64,000 bases of DNA from Microvirga sp. BSC39 (GCF_000739015.1 NZ_JPUG01000053.1:1-64000); one strand, 5' to 3'. Counted from the stretch's first letter, positions 53,800-63,664 are shown. The notes: a model not told the origin generated them from the letters alone. Made by a program: numbers and translations.

Positions 53800-55728
53800 T
53801 TAAGCCCTGACCTTCCGGGTCTCTTCCTGCCCGAGCGCCTCGAACACCTTGGTCACGATACCGGCGGCATCGAGCCCGGCCTTGGCATACATACGCTCCG
53901 GCTTGTCCTGATCCTGGTAGGTGTCCGGCAGCACCATGGAGCGCACCTTCAGGGTGCCGCGATCGAGGGCGCCCTTCTCGGCGAGCAGCTGCAGCACATA
54001 GGAGCCGAAGCCGCCGATGGAGCCTTCCTCGACGGTGACGAGCACCTCGTGGTCGTGGGCAAGGCGCAAGATCAGCTCCTCGTCGAGGGGCTTGGCGAAG
54101 CGGGCATCAGCCACCGTGGTGGAGAGGCCGCGCGCTTCCAGCTCCTCGGCTGCCTTCAAGGCCTCGCCAAGCCTTGTGCCGAGCGACAGAATGGCGACGC
54201 GGCTGCCCTCCTTCACCACACGGCCCCGGCCGATGGCGAGCGGCACGCCCTGTTCGGGCATGTCGACGCCCACACCCTCGCCGCGCGGATAGCGGAACGC
54301 GATGGGTCCGGCATCGTAGGCCGCAGCAGTGGCCACCATGTGGACGAGTTCGGCCTCATCGGCGGCGGCCATCACCACCATGTTCGGCAGGCAGCCGAGA
54401 TAGGCGATGTCGAAGGAGCCCGCATGGGTGGGGCCGTCGGCGCCGACGAGGCCCGCCCGGTCCAGGGCGAAGCGTACGGGCAGGTTCTGGATCGCCACGT
54501 CGTGGACAACCTGGTCGTAGGCCCGCTGCAGGAAGGTGGAATAGATGGCGCAGAATGGCTTGTAGCCTTCGGTGGCCATGCCGGCCGCGAACGTCACCGC
54601 ATGCTGCTCGGCGATTCCGACATCGAAGGTCCGGGCGGGAAATTCCTTGCCGAAGAGGTCGATCCCCGTGCCGGTCGGCATGGCGGCGGTGACGGCGACG
54701 ATCTTGTCGTCCTTGCCCGCTTCCTTGATCAGGCTCTCGCCGAAGACCTTGGTGTAGGCGGGCGCATTGGCCTTCGCCTTGGTCTGGGCGCCCGTCACCA
54801 CATCGAAGGTGACGACCCCGTGATACTTGTCGGCCGCTTCCTCCGCCGGCGCGTAGCCCTTGCCCTTCTTGGTCACCACATGGACGAGGATCGGGCCGGT
54901 CTCTGAATCGCGGACGTTCTTCAGGATCGGCAGCAGGTGGTCGAGGTTGTGGCCGTCGATGGGGCCCACATAGTAGAAGCCCAGCTCCTCGAACATGGTG
55001 CCGCCGGTCCAGAAGCCGCGGGCGAATTCCTCGGCGCGCTGGGCCTTCTCGTAGATGAACTTCGGCAGCTTCCTGGCCAGTTGCTTGGCTGTCTCGCGCA
55101 GGCCCCGATAGGTGCCGCCGGAGACCAGGCGGGCAAGATAGGACGACATGGCGCCGGTGGGCGGCGCGATGGACATGTCGTTGTCGTTGAGAATGACGAT
55201 GAGGCGCGGGCGCGAATGCATGGCGCCCGCATTGTTCATGGCCTCATAGGCCATGCCGGCCGACATGGCGCCGTCGCCGATGACCGCGACGACGTTGTTC
55301 TTCCCACCCTCCAGATCCCGCGCCACGGCCATGCCGAGGCCAGCCGAGATCGACGTCGAGGAGTGAGCCGCGCCGAAGGGATCATATTCGCTCTCCTGGC
55401 GCTTGGTGAAGCCCGAGAGGCCCTCCGCCTGGCGCAGGGTGCGGATCCGGTCGCGCCGGCCGGTGAGGATCTTGTGGGGGTAGGCCTGGTGGCCCACGTC
55501 CCAGATCAGCCGGTCGCGCGGGGTATCGAAGACGTAGTGCAGCGCCACCGTGAGCTCGACCACGCCCAAGCCTGCCCCCAGGTGCCCGCCCGTGACGGAA
55601 ACCGCGCTGATCGTCTCGGTCCGCAGCTCGTCCGCCACCTGGCGGAGCTGGCTCTCGGGCAGCTGACGCAGATCGTCGGGAGTCTTGATGGTGTCGAGGA
55701 GGGGTGTGGACAACGTTTTACTCGCCAA
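53800..55728 (-). CDS. dxs: 1-deoxy-D-xylulose-5-phosphate synthase
   Basis: Dxs joins pyruvate and glyceraldehyde 3-phosphate using thiamine diphosphate, the entry step of the non-mevalonate pathway served later by ispE at 20698. The 642-residue protein has [20 protein letters not shown], the TPP site [18 protein letters not shown], the proton-relay segment [16 protein letters not shown] and the C-terminal transketolase domains ([17 protein letters not shown]). The apparent start is TTG (ending at 55728), with no clear ribosome site; other weak starts lie just inside. In related genomes it is cotranscribed with xseB; here 3 kb separate them. Confidence 0.96.
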   Translation of the reverse strand: MASKTLSTPLLDTIKTPDDLRQLPESQLRQVADELRTETISAVSVTGGHLGAGLGVVELTVALHYVFDTPRDRLIWDVGHQAYPHKILTGRRDRIRTLRQAEGLSGFTKRQESEYDPFGAAHSSTSISAGLGMAVARDLEGGKNNVVAVIGDGAMSAGMAYEAMNNAGAMHSRPRLIVILNDNDMSIAPPTGAMSSYLARLVSGGTYRGLRETAKQLARKLPKFIYEKAQRAEEFARGFWTGGTMFEELGFYYVGPIDGHNLDHLLPILKNVRDSETGPILVHVVTKKGKGYAPAEEAADKYHGVVTFDVVTGAQTKAKANAPAYTKVFGESLIKEAGKDDKIVAVTAAMPTGTGIDLFGKEFPARTFDVGIAEQHAVTFAAGMATEGYKPFCAIYSTFLQRAYDQVVHDVAIQNLPVRFALDRAGLVGADGPTHAGSFDIAYLGCLPNMVVMAAADEAELVHMVATAAAYDAGPIAFRYPRGEGVGVDMPEQGVPLAIGRGRVVKEGSRVAILSLGTRLGEALKAAEELEARGLSTTVADARFAKPLDEELILRLAHDHEVLVTVEEGSIGGFGSYVLQLLAEKGALDRGTLKVRSMVLPDTYQDQDKPERMYAKAGLDAAGIVTKVFEALGQEETRKVRA

Positions 55729-56108
55729 GCTTCGACCGAAGGCCAGACAAAGGAGATAGGGACTTAAACCAGGAGGGTCAAATCGGAAACCTCCTCTCCT
55801 CCGCCCAGGCAGGGCAGGTCAACTCCTGCCAAGGTGAGGGCAACCTGTCGCACCGGTGGTCGATGGAGCCGAGGCTTGGCTTGAATTAGTCATAGCCGAA
55901 CCTCTTTTGTGCATTGATCTGCAGGGACGGCTCACAAGCGATCCTTCCAACCCAGGCAGCGGCCGGAGGCGAGAAGCCTTTGCTCGTTTAAGTTTGCGGG
56001 TTGCTGCCGGATCACGGTTAGTTGAAACCATGGCATCAAAGTGCTAGACGGCGAGCCTTCTCGAAATACTATTCCAAGCCCTTGTGGGGACAAAGTCTGC
56101 CGGTTCTG
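55729..56108. other. 380-bp intergenic region between dxs and the O-antigen ligase gene
   Basis: No gene is supported here. It holds two small hairpins: AGGAGG (55771-55776) with CCTCCT (55790-55795), and GGCAGG (55813-55818) with CCTGCC (55825-55830). A possible plus-strand promoter, TTGAAA (56022-56027) then 17 bases and TAGACG (56045-56050), would serve the O-antigen ligase gene. The dxs promoter must also lie here but I cannot pick it out. Confidence 0.45.
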
Positions 56109-57362
56109 ATGACCTCCGACACTTCCCGACTGACCTCCCCTGCCTCGCTGATCCGTAAGCACCTTGCCGATCATGGGCGGCTTCATGTGCTGAGCGCGGC
56201 TTCATTCGTCCTCTTTGTGATTGCTATCTTTTTCGCCAGGGGCGGAAAGGCTCCGGGCCTGTCCGTTTCGCCCATTTTCGGCGGAGCGCTCCTGGCAATT
56301 GCCAGCGGAGCGGCCGTGGAGACGCTTCGGAAGAACCTGTGGCTCTGGCTGTCGCTCGGATTCCTGCTGGCGTGGCAGGCAGCCGGCGCCTTGTTCGGGG
56401 ACATGCCGCGGCCCTTTTCCGATTTTCTCAAAATCGGATTGCTGGCCGCGTTTTTTCTCTTCGCCGCGCAGACGTCTCGTGTCCTGAGCACTCGGCAGAT
56501 CCTCTGGATCATTGCCGGCATCGGAGCGGCAAGCGCCTTTCTGTCGATCATCGTCCATGTTCTAAAAGCGCCGGATCTCTTGAACCGCATGATTCCCCTC
56601 GGGCGAGGCGGCAACCCCATTCCCGGTGCCGGCGCGATCGCCAGCGCACTGATCGCCACGGCGGCCCTTTGGAGAGATGAGAACAGCAGGGGCCGGAAGA
56701 CCATGTTCATCCTGCTGATGCTGACGGTGCCGCTGGTGGCTGGTCTCGTCCTGACCCAGAGTCGGGGGCCGCTCGTTGCTCTCTGCCTGGCCCTGCCGCT
56801 TGCTTTGCTGCTCGAACGGCGGGGCATGCTCATCGTGCTCGCGGCTTGCCTGGCGAGTTGGCTCGTCGTGACGGGCCTCGTCATCTTCGAACCGGCCATC
56901 AAGGCCGTCATCTGCGGCAGCAACATTGACTGGTGCCGGCCCTCAAACCGCAACGAGGTCTGGGAGCGGGTTCGCGATCAAATCGCGCTTCACCCCATTC
57001 TGGGCAGCGGGCCGGAGTTTCGCTTCCCGTTTAAGTGGTTGAGCCATGCCCATAATGGCCTTTTCGGAATGGCCCTGTATTTCGGGCTCGGCGGCCTTGC
57101 CGCATCCGGCCTCATGGCTGCAGGCTATACCCGATGCCTGACCCGCGCGAATGACGACACATTGAGGTTCTTCGGCCTTGCGTCGCTCATCTTCGCCTTC
57201 GGCTATATGGGGGCCGACCTGCCGAATCCGTTCGCGTTCTTCAACACGCATTACCTTTTCATGTGGTTCCCTATTCTGCTCGTTCTGGCGCGCGATAGGT
57301 CCTCATTCAACGTCAAGGCGACGTCTGCGGCTCCCGTGCCGGGCTTCGTCCAGCGCATTTAA
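56109..57362 (+). CDS. O-antigen ligase-family membrane protein
   Basis: A 417-residue inner-membrane protein with about eleven hydrophobic helices and the Wzy_C/O-antigen ligase domain. The large periplasmic loop is at about residues 260-320 (GSNIDWCRPSNRNEVWERVR; ALHPILGSGPEFRF), followed by the conserved SHAHNGLFGMALYFGLGGL. The family joins polysaccharide chains to lipid A core or to each other (WaaL or Wzy roles). ATG 56109 is preferred to a start 29 codons upstream. The GT61 gene begins 9 bp after the stop, so the two form one operon for a cell-surface polysaccharide. Confidence 0.9.
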   Translation: MTSDTSRLTSPASLIRKHLADHGRLHVLSAASFVLFVIAIFFARGGKAPGLSVSPIFGGALLAIASGAAVETLRKNLWLWLSLGFLLAWQAAGALFGDMPRPFSDFLKIGLLAAFFLFAAQTSRVLSTRQILWIIAGIGAASAFLSIIVHVLKAPDLLNRMIPLGRGGNPIPGAGAIASALIATAALWRDENSRGRKTMFILLMLTVPLVAGLVLTQSRGPLVALCLALPLALLLERRGMLIVLAACLASWLVVTGLVIFEPAIKAVICGSNIDWCRPSNRNEVWERVRDQIALHPILGSGPEFRFPFKWLSHAHNGLFGMALYFGLGGLAASGLMAAGYTRCLTRANDDTLRFFGLASLIFAFGYMGADLPNPFAFFNTHYLFMWFPILLVLARDRSSFNVKATSAAPVPGFVQRI

Positions 57363-57371
57363 CGGATCGCG

Positions 57372-58574
57372 ATGGCCCGACACCATTCAGCTCTTCGCCG
57401 GACCTTTGATCTCAAGCCCATCGCGTTCCGCGTGATGAAGGGGCTCACGGGCTCCAGTCCGATGTTGCGGAAAGCCGTCTCGTTCTTTCCCGAGTTCGGC
57501 TGGCCCGATGACGGAAAGGTGAGGCTCCTCGAGGACAGCGTTCACCCGTTCCGTCTGATGCAGAGCCGCTATGATCGGCAGCGCAACTTCGTCGGCCAGC
57601 ACAATGTCGACGTGATGAAGCCGACCTGCCGGTTCACGGACCCGAATTCGGGCCATCGGGTGGTCGCTCTCATGTCAGGGATTCTGGTTCCAGGTCATAC
57701 CCTGACGCCCGTGGACGCAGCCACGGGACGGCAGCTCTCCTTCGACACGACGGCGGACAGCAACTGGAACTTCGCGTTTCCAGCGCCTGCTGCCTTCCAC
57801 ACGCGCCGCGTGGGCGGGATCGTTGCCGCGATCCCCCCTTACTCCCATTACGGCCATCTGCTCACCGATGTGCTGATGCCCCTGTGCCATGCCCTCGACC
57901 GGGGTGCGGTGGCCCCGGGAGAAACCCTCACCGTGGCCACGGCGCGCTCCGTCAATCCGCTGGTCTCAAGCTTCATCGAGGGCTTACACCGCAAGGGCCT
58001 TTCCATCGATCATGTGAGGCTTGCGCCGTGGGAGCGGATCGAGGCGGATTCCTACCTCTATGCGCGCACCCATTGCAGCAATGTGGAGAGGCTTTTCGCC
58101 ACGCCCGAGGCGATCGGGTTCGCACGCTTGGTCTTCGAGGCCGCATACCAGGATCGACAGCTGCCCGACCCTGCGCCACGCATTTATCTGACCCGGGGCG
58201 ACACGCGCCTGCGCCGGGTGGACGGAGAGGCTGCCCTGATGGAGGGGCTTCGCAAGCGCGGTTTCCAGATCGTCCAGGCATCCTGGTCGAACCACCACGA
58301 GCAGATGCAGTGGTTCGGCGAAGCCCAGATCGTCATGGGGGTCCATGGGGCAGGCCTTGCCAACATCCTCTGGGCGCAGCGCCAGCCTCTGCTCATCGAG
58401 CTGATGGCGCAGAACGGGCGCAAGAGCACAGGCCTGCATTGGGCCGCCGAAGTGGGCGCGGATTACGAGCCGGTGATCGGCGGAGTCGAGGGGCAGAAGC
58501 AGGCCTTCGCCATCGATTCCGATGCCGTGCTCCAGGATGTCGACGCGGCCATCGAGCGGAGCCGCGCCGCCTGA
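57372..58574 (+). CDS. Glycosyltransferase family 61 protein
   Basis: A 400-residue GT61 enzyme, a family that adds sugars to surface polysaccharides in bacteria (and xylose in plants). The family marks are YSHYGHLLTDVLMPLCHAL at about residue 160, IYLTRGDTRLRRVDGEAALM near 275 and the conserved MGVHGAGLANILWAQRQPLL near 325. There is no signal peptide or membrane segment. It follows the O-antigen ligase gene by 9 bp, and the pair interrupts the usual xseB-dxs neighbourhood. Donor and acceptor sugars cannot be read from the sequence. Confidence 0.92.
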   Translation: MARHHSALRRTFDLKPIAFRVMKGLTGSSPMLRKAVSFFPEFGWPDDGKVRLLEDSVHPFRLMQSRYDRQRNFVGQHNVDVMKPTCRFTDPNSGHRVVALMSGILVPGHTLTPVDAATGRQLSFDTTADSNWNFAFPAPAAFHTRRVGGIVAAIPPYSHYGHLLTDVLMPLCHALDRGAVAPGETLTVATARSVNPLVSSFIEGLHRKGLSIDHVRLAPWERIEADSYLYARTHCSNVERLFATPEAIGFARLVFEAAYQDRQLPDPAPRIYLTRGDTRLRRVDGEAALMEGLRKRGFQIVQASWSNHHEQMQWFGEAQIVMGVHGAGLANILWAQRQPLLIELMAQNGRKSTGLHWAAEVGADYEPVIGGVEGQKQAFAIDSDAVLQDVDAAIERSRAA

Positions 58575-58586
58575 GAGCTCGTAGAT

Positions 58587-58835
58587 CTAGTTATCGACGT
58601 CCAGCGGGGCCGTGCCTGAGGCGGCGCCGTCGGGGCCGATGGTGATCTTCTCGATCCGGGCCTCGGCCTTCTTCAGCATTTGCTCGCAATGCTTCTTCAG
58701 GGCCTCGCCGCGCTCATAGATCGCAATCGAATCCTCCAGGGGCACGTCGCCGCGCTCGAGGCGCCGCACGATCTCCTCGAGTTCGGCCAGGGCCTTCTCG
58801 AAGGGGAGGGTCTTGATGGAGGCGGTGTCGGTCAT
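58587..58835 (-). CDS. xseB: Exodeoxyribonuclease VII small subunit
   Basis: XseB (82 residues) assembles with XseA into the nuclease that degrades single-stranded DNA to short pieces in repair. It is a coiled-coil hairpin: [20 protein letters not shown], then [20 protein letters not shown] with [15 protein letters not shown], the full family pattern. Two ATG codons, ending at 58835 and 58850, are possible. It is normally followed by dxs (often with ispA between); here the polysaccharide gene pair lies between on the other strand. xseA is not in the window. Confidence 0.95.
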   Translation of the reverse strand: MTDTASIKTLPFEKALAELEEIVRRLERGDVPLEDSIAIYERGEALKKHCEQMLKKAEARIEKITIGPDGAASGTAPLDVDN

Positions 58836-58869
58836 GCGGCTGTCCGTCAAATCTTGGGCTTAGGCAATG

Positions 58870-61620
58870 TCACGATGGGATTGCGGCATTGCTGGGTCGA
58901 TGGGCGAGGAGTCTCTGATAGACGAGACCGATGCCGATGAGAACAAGGCCGAGGCCAATAAATGACAGGGCGCGCATGACGCCCTCCAGATTAGCCAGAT
59001 CGACGATGAACACCTTGAGCACCGCCAGCACGAGATAGGCCGCCGAGGCCAACCGTGCAAAGCGGTTGTCGCGGACAAACCCCAGGCCAAGAAGCAGGAT
59101 GCCCGTAGCCAGCAGGGCAACCGAGTAGGCCCAATGCTCCCCTTGCGTGAAGTCGCGCCAGAGCGCCAGTTCCGGCCCGGCAAAAAGCCGCCGGATCTCC
59201 AGACCCACATAGGCGGAGAAGAGCAGCAGGCTCAAGATCGCCGAGGACAGGCTGTAGAAGCGGGGGCGGGCCCGCCGCTCGACCAGGGCCAAGCCGGCGG
59301 CCAACAGGGAGGGCAGCAGATAGGCCGGGATCAGGGCATTGAACACCGGTCCGCCGAGGATCGCGTCGTCCGTCAGCAGCGGGTTCTCGATGAGAAGGAG
59401 GCCTCCGGCGCAGAGCGCCAGCGACATGATTTTGAAGATCAGAGAGCCCCAGCGATAAACCGGATCTCCGCGCCTGAGGTCCAGGCGCGTCAGGAGGATG
59501 GCGAAGACGAGGCTCTCCGTTGCCAGCAGGCCAGCCTCCAGGAGGCTGAAATCTCCGGCCAGAGGGTCTCCGGCGTGGAGGGCGTGCCGGATCTCGAAGA
59601 AGACCAGGAAGGCCGCGAAGACGATCCCTAAGCTCTCGGTCAGCTGGACGATCCTGTCGCGGCCGGATCGCTCCAGCAGCCGGCTCGCCCCGAGAAAAGT
59701 CAGGGCCGGGACGCCGTAGCCCCAGAGAAGCCAGTTGATCAGGATCGGTCCGGGATCGCCATCCACAATGGTCGGAGTGCCCACCAGAGCCGGTCCCAGG
59801 TGACCGTCCACGATGGTCGGGTTGGCGATCAGCCGCCCCAGAACGATCAACCCGATGGCGCCGACCGCGTAGCGCAGGGCGGGCAGGCCGGTCCGCTCGG
59901 AAACCCAGGCCGTGCCCAAGGCCGTCAGGGCGAAGGCCACCGTCAGCATGCCCTTGTCGAGGGCGAAGGTCAGCCCGAGGGCAAGCGCCGCCAGTGCGGC
60001 CGAAGCGGTCGCCCCGAGGGCCAGCCGGATCGGGGCGCCTTCCGCGCCGTCCTGGCGGTTGAGCCAGCGGGTGGCGGCGATGAAGGCGAGGGCCAATCCG
60101 CCGGCAATCAGGGCAAAGGAGAGGCTCCGCTCCAGGTCCGCAACCCGCCAATAGGCTGCCACAAGCGCCAGGAGCGGGCCGATTGTGGCGGCTCCCGCGT
60201 ACCAGGCGACTGCGGACAGGCGCAGGTCCGGCGAGCGCACCAGCCGGAGGAGGGCGGCGCCGGCGATGGCCGCGGGAGCAATGAGCGCGAGGCCGAGATA
60301 GATTTCGAGCGCGTGCGGCCGCACCGCGAAGAGATCGCCGCTTTGATAAAAAAGGTTTTCAGGAGTTCCGCCGAGATCGGCCCGGATGGGCCAGATCAGG
60401 AGGGCCCCGATACTGGTCAGGGCCGCCCAGGTGGCGGCAGGAGCCGCCGGGGCGAAGCGGATGCCCGTCGCCAGCAGGACGAGCGCCATGGCGGCAACGA
60501 AGATCGCCCGCCCGTCGCCCGCCGCAACCGTGCCCGACGCCGCAACAGCGGCAACCGCGAAGGCCAGGAGCACGATGCTGGCGGCCCGGTCGATCCCGCT
60601 CTCGGTGTCGGGGATCGCACGGTAAGGGAGAGCCACCAGGAAAAGGGCGCCCAAGCCGCCCTGAATCACCAGATGCACCATGGCCGGCAGGGCATCCTGC
60701 GCGTCCAGGACGAAGATCAGGAGCGTCCAGATCAGGACGCCGGTCGCGGCCGCGAGCGCAAGCCAGCGCCACAGGCGCAGGCGCGCAACCCCGTAGGCGG
60801 GCAGCACCACGAAGGCGAGATAGATCACGAGCGCCCAGGGCTGCGGCTCGTCCGACGAGACGAGGAGCGGGCTTCCCATGGCGCCGAGCAGGCCGAGAGC
60901 GGCCAGGACGGGGCCGTGCAGGGTGGACGCGACCATGGTGAGAACCGCGATCAGGCCTAAGGTTATGAAGGCGGCGGCCGGGCCGATCAGGCCGTAGAGC
61001 GCGTAGGCCGCATAGGCGGCCGCAAAGGCTCCGCAGGTTCCCGCCGCCGTCAGGATGCTGGGCACGTTCGCGTCGGGAACGCCCGGCACGGCGATGCTGC
61101 GCTCCCGGCGGCGCAGCCATTCGCCGGCTCCGATCAGCGCGAGGGCGAAGAGCCCGCCGAAGGCGATGCGGGTGGCTGGGCTCAGCAGGTTCTGCTCGAT
61201 GGAGTAGCGGACGAGAAAGATGCCCCCGAGGGCGAGAGCCACGCCGCCGACCCAGACGGCCCAGCGGGAGCCGAGCGTCTCCTCGAAATCCCGGCCCCGA
61301 GGAGCCGGCTGCGGAACCGGCGGCTGAATGGCCGGAACCGATCCCGCCGGCCGGGGCGCTTCGGCTTCCGGCTCCGGGGGCACATCCGGCGCGGGAGCCT
61401 CCTCAATCGGGGCCTCCGGAATGGACGCTGGAGCCTGCTGCTCCGCCGACGAGGCTGCCGGCCCCGCCTGTGCCCGGGCCAGCCGCAGCTCGCTCTCCAG
61501 GGCCGCGACGCGTCCCTGCAGGAGCGTCAGCTTGCTGCGGGCCGAGAGGCCGAGAACGAGGCCCGCGATGGCGCAGACCGGAATGCTGAGAGCCAGCAGG
61601 ACGAGGAAGGGGATCTCCAA
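58870..61620 (-). CDS. DUF2339 large multi-pass membrane protein
   Basis: A 916-residue inner-membrane protein of the DUF2339 family. One N-terminal helix (FLVLLALSIPVCAIAGLVLG) is followed by a coiled-coil segment (residues 28-52) and a proline- and glutamate-rich linker (53-108), then the family start FEETLGSRWAVWVGGVALAL and more than twenty predicted hydrophobic helices to the end. The middle (about residues 590-640) contains a duplicated stretch with IVDGHLGPALVG and IVDGDPGPILIN. The family has no assigned role; its shape suggests a transporter or envelope scaffold. It precedes xseB on the same strand by 34 bp. Confidence 0.88.
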   Translation of the reverse strand: MEIPFLVLLALSIPVCAIAGLVLGLSARSKLTLLQGRVAALESELRLARAQAGPAASSAEQQAPASIPEAPIEEAPAPDVPPEPEAEAPRPAGSVPAIQPPVPQPAPRGRDFEETLGSRWAVWVGGVALALGGIFLVRYSIEQNLLSPATRIAFGGLFALALIGAGEWLRRRERSIAVPGVPDANVPSILTAAGTCGAFAAAYAAYALYGLIGPAAAFITLGLIAVLTMVASTLHGPVLAALGLLGAMGSPLLVSSDEPQPWALVIYLAFVVLPAYGVARLRLWRWLALAAATGVLIWTLLIFVLDAQDALPAMVHLVIQGGLGALFLVALPYRAIPDTESGIDRAASIVLLAFAVAAVAASGTVAAGDGRAIFVAAMALVLLATGIRFAPAAPAATWAALTSIGALLIWPIRADLGGTPENLFYQSGDLFAVRPHALEIYLGLALIAPAAIAGAALLRLVRSPDLRLSAVAWYAGAATIGPLLALVAAYWRVADLERSLSFALIAGGLALAFIAATRWLNRQDGAEGAPIRLALGATASAALAALALGLTFALDKGMLTVAFALTALGTAWVSERTGLPALRYAVGAIGLIVLGRLIANPTIVDGHLGPALVGTPTIVDGDPGPILINWLLWGYGVPALTFLGASRLLERSGRDRIVQLTESLGIVFAAFLVFFEIRHALHAGDPLAGDFSLLEAGLLATESLVFAILLTRLDLRRGDPVYRWGSLIFKIMSLALCAGGLLLIENPLLTDDAILGGPVFNALIPAYLLPSLLAAGLALVERRARPRFYSLSSAILSLLLFSAYVGLEIRRLFAGPELALWRDFTQGEHWAYSVALLATGILLLGLGFVRDNRFARLASAAYLVLAVLKVFIVDLANLEGVMRALSFIGLGLVLIGIGLVYQRLLAHRPSNAAIPS

Positions 61621-61668
61621 GGGATGGCCTCAGTGTTCGCGACAGGCTGACCGTCCAGGCGGAATCAG

Positions 61669-62196
61669 CTAGCTGCCGCTAAGCTGTAACATGAAGGGCG
61701 TTCCCTCCATAGCGTCGGCTCCGCGCCCGATCGACCGGATCGCATCCACCATCCGGCCCCGGCGGTCGAGAAGATCGTCGGCGAGCGCAACGAACCGGGC
61801 GTTCGGGGTGGCACTGGGGGCGGCTTTGCGAAGGCTAAGGGCGATGGAGGCCTCGTCCTGCTCCGGCGCCAGGGCGCAGGCAGCGATATAGGCGGCGGCG
61901 GTCGAGCGGCTGATCCCGGCCCAGCAATGCAGGACGAGAGGGCTCTCCCGACCCCAGGCACCGATGAAGGCGAGCAGTTGCTCCATGTGCTCCGCGCCCG
62001 CCAGCACATGGCCTTCCAGCGGCTCCACGATGTCGCTGACGCCGATGAAGAGATGGCGCCCGGCCTCGATGCTCGTGAGGCGCGGCACCTCGGCTCCCAC
62101 TCCCATGAGGCTCACCACATGGCTGGCGCGGGTCTCGGCCACGGTGTCGTGCAGGCGGGAGAGGGGGCAGACGTGCAGGGTTGGCATGGTTTTCAT
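61669..62196 (-). CDS. Protein tyrosine phosphatase-family protein
   Basis: A 175-residue dual-specificity/tyrosine phosphatase. The catalytic loop is HCWAGISRST with Cys91 and Arg97 (CX5R). A general acid is plausible at Asp55 in FIGVSDIVEPLEGH. The N-terminus MPTLHVCPLSRLHDTVAETR is typical of the small alphaproteobacterial members. The start is either of two ATG codons ending at 62196 and 62187. The frame runs on far upstream through the next gene, but that is chance. A family D repeat precedes it. Confidence 0.88.
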   Translation of the reverse strand: MKTMPTLHVCPLSRLHDTVAETRASHVVSLMGVGAEVPRLTSIEAGRHLFIGVSDIVEPLEGHVLAGAEHMEQLLAFIGAWGRESPLVLHCWAGISRSTAAAYIAACALAPEQDEASIALSLRKAAPSATPNARFVALADDLLDRRGRMVDAIRSIGRGADAMEGTPFMLQLSGS

Positions 62197-62250
62197 CTCA
62201 AGGCTTGCGGGCAGCCTTACACGATTTGGATGGAGACGGTGAGCACGATA

Positions 62251-62399
62251 CTCCCTCTCCCGTGTGGGAGAGGGTTGGGGTGAGGGAAAGTCGATACCAG
62301 AGGAGGTGCTGCGGGTGACGTTTTGCTGTGGAGATGACTGCGCCGGGCTGGTCAAGCCGCACGCCCTCACCCCTGCCCCTCTCCCGCTCGGGAGAGGGG
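62251..62399. repeat. Dispersed repeat, family D (CTCCC...GGGAG type)
   Basis: CTCCCTCTCCCGTGTGGGAG with AGGGTTGGGGTGAGGG on the left opposes CCCTCACCCCTGCCCCTCTC with CCGCTCGGGAGAGGG on the right, about 80 bp apart. Elements of this type are widespread between genes in many proteobacteria. It lies between the HD hydrolase and the phosphatase genes. Confidence 0.85.
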
Positions 62400-62423
62400 A
62401 TGCGCTGTACTTGATCTTGCGTT

Positions 62424-63017
62424 TCACCCCACCAGCGCCGCCGTGACCTTCTGATGATAGCGCTCCTCGGCCTGCGCCACCGGCCAGGGCTCCAGAAGGG
62501 TCAGCACCGTGCGGGGCAGGGGATCGGGCCGGCCGAAGAACTTGATCGCCTCCTCGCGGCCGAAGCCGGCAAGGTGCGTCGCCTCCAGAAAGGCCGACTG
62601 CCGGTCCGCCTGCTTGATGAAGCGCTTGAGGGCCGCGCTGGGCTGGGCGGGAAGGCCGAAATGCAGGTGGATGGCCGCCAAAAGGCCTGCTTCGATAGCC
62701 TTGTACGCATCGCCGATCACCGCCTTGAACGGGGAGATGATGTCGCCGATCACGTATTCGGGGGCATCGTGCAGGAGAACCGCCAAGCGCCACTCGCGGG
62801 ACATGTCCGGATCGAGGTGATCGGCGATTGCCTCCACCAGCAGACTATGCTGCGCAACGGAGAAGATGTGTCCGCCTATCGTCTGGCCGTTCCAGCGCGC
62901 CACACGGGCAAGCCCGTGGGCGATGTCGTCGAGCTCCACATCGAGGGGCGACGGGTCGAGCAGGTTGAGGCGGCGGCCGGAGAGCATCCGCTGCCAGACG
63001 CGGGGTTCCTTCGCCAT
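62424..63017 (-). CDS. HD-domain hydrolase (YfbR/nucleotidase-like)
   Basis: A 197-residue HD-family phosphohydrolase similar to YfbR-type 5'-deoxynucleotidases. The metal motif HD is at His83-Asp84 in LAVLLHDAPEYVIGDIISPF, with upstream His57 in SVAQHSLLVEAIA as a further ligand and a later Asp in FIKQADRQSAFLEATHL. The ATG overlaps the tag stop codon (TGATG), so translation is coupled. A nucleotide-cleaning role beside a DNA glycosylase is plausible but inferred. Its substrate is unknown. Confidence 0.88.
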   Translation of the reverse strand: MAKEPRVWQRMLSGRRLNLLDPSPLDVELDDIAHGLARVARWNGQTIGGHIFSVAQHSLLVEAIADHLDPDMSREWRLAVLLHDAPEYVIGDIISPFKAVIGDAYKAIEAGLLAAIHLHFGLPAQPSAALKRFIKQADRQSAFLEATHLAGFGREEAIKFFGRPDPLPRTVLTLLEPWPVAQAEERYHQKVTAALVG

Positions 63018-63625
63018 CAGAGAGACTTGGCCAGAGCCGCGCATTCCGCATGGCGGTAGCAGCCGGTGAGATGATCGTTCGTCATGCCCACCGCCTGCAT
63101 GAAGGCATAGACGATGGTCGGCCCGACGAAGTTGAAGCCTTCCGCCTTCAGAGCCTTCGAAATCTTGCGCGACACCTCGGTCTCTGTGGGCACGTCCTTG
63201 CGGGTTTTGAGCTTCGGCTGCAACGGCCGTCCGTCGACGAAATCCCACAGGAAGCGCGAGAAGCCGCCGCGCTCCTGAATGACGAGCCACGCGCGGGCGC
63301 CCGCAATGGTCGCCTCGATCTTGGCGCGGTTGCGCACGATGCCGGTGTCGAGCATCAGCGCCTCCACCTGGGCCTGATCGAACCGGGCGATCACGGCGGG
63401 GTCAAAGCCGGCAAAAGCGCGGCGGAAGTTCTCGCGCTTGCGCAGGATCGTGATCCAGGACAGGCCCGCCTGAAATCCGTCGAGAATGAGTTTTTCGAAC
63501 AGCGCCCGATCATCGACCTCGGGCACGCCCCATTCCGTGTCGTGGTATTCCACATAGAAGGGATCGGTGCCGGGCCACCAGCAGCGGGATTTGTTGTCGG
63601 GATGCAGGATCAGTCCGTCGCTCAT
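63017..63625 (-). CDS. tag: DNA-3-methyladenine glycosylase I
   Basis: Tag removes 3-methyladenine from alkylated DNA. The 202-residue protein has the family marks KSRCWWPGTDPFYVEYHDTE at the start (with the first zinc Cys), DGFQAGLSWITILRKRENFR, the helix-hairpin-helix region, and the C-terminal zinc ligands in MTNDHLTGCYRHAEC. All four zinc ligands (two Cys and two His) are present. The stop overlaps the start of the HD hydrolase gene. The gap to the acetyltransferase gene holds a hairpin. Confidence 0.96.
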   Translation of the reverse strand: MSDGLILHPDNKSRCWWPGTDPFYVEYHDTEWGVPEVDDRALFEKLILDGFQAGLSWITILRKRENFRRAFAGFDPAVIARFDQAQVEALMLDTGIVRNRAKIEATIAGARAWLVIQERGGFSRFLWDFVDGRPLQPKLKTRKDVPTETEVSRKISKALKAEGFNFVGPTIVYAFMQAVGMTNDHLTGCYRHAECAALAKSL

Positions 63626-63664
63626 GCGACCTGTGTAGCGGGAGTGCCGAAAAACGGGAAGATC

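Noticed and set aside
55819-56047. Short overlapping open frames of 60-84 codons on both strands
   Set aside because: They have no ribosome sites, no recognisable features and lie in a promoter gap.
62197-62793. Possible N-terminal extension of the tyrosine phosphatase by 199 codons
   Set aside because: The frame runs out-of-phase through the HD hydrolase gene and through repeat D; family members start at MKTMPTLH or MPTLH.
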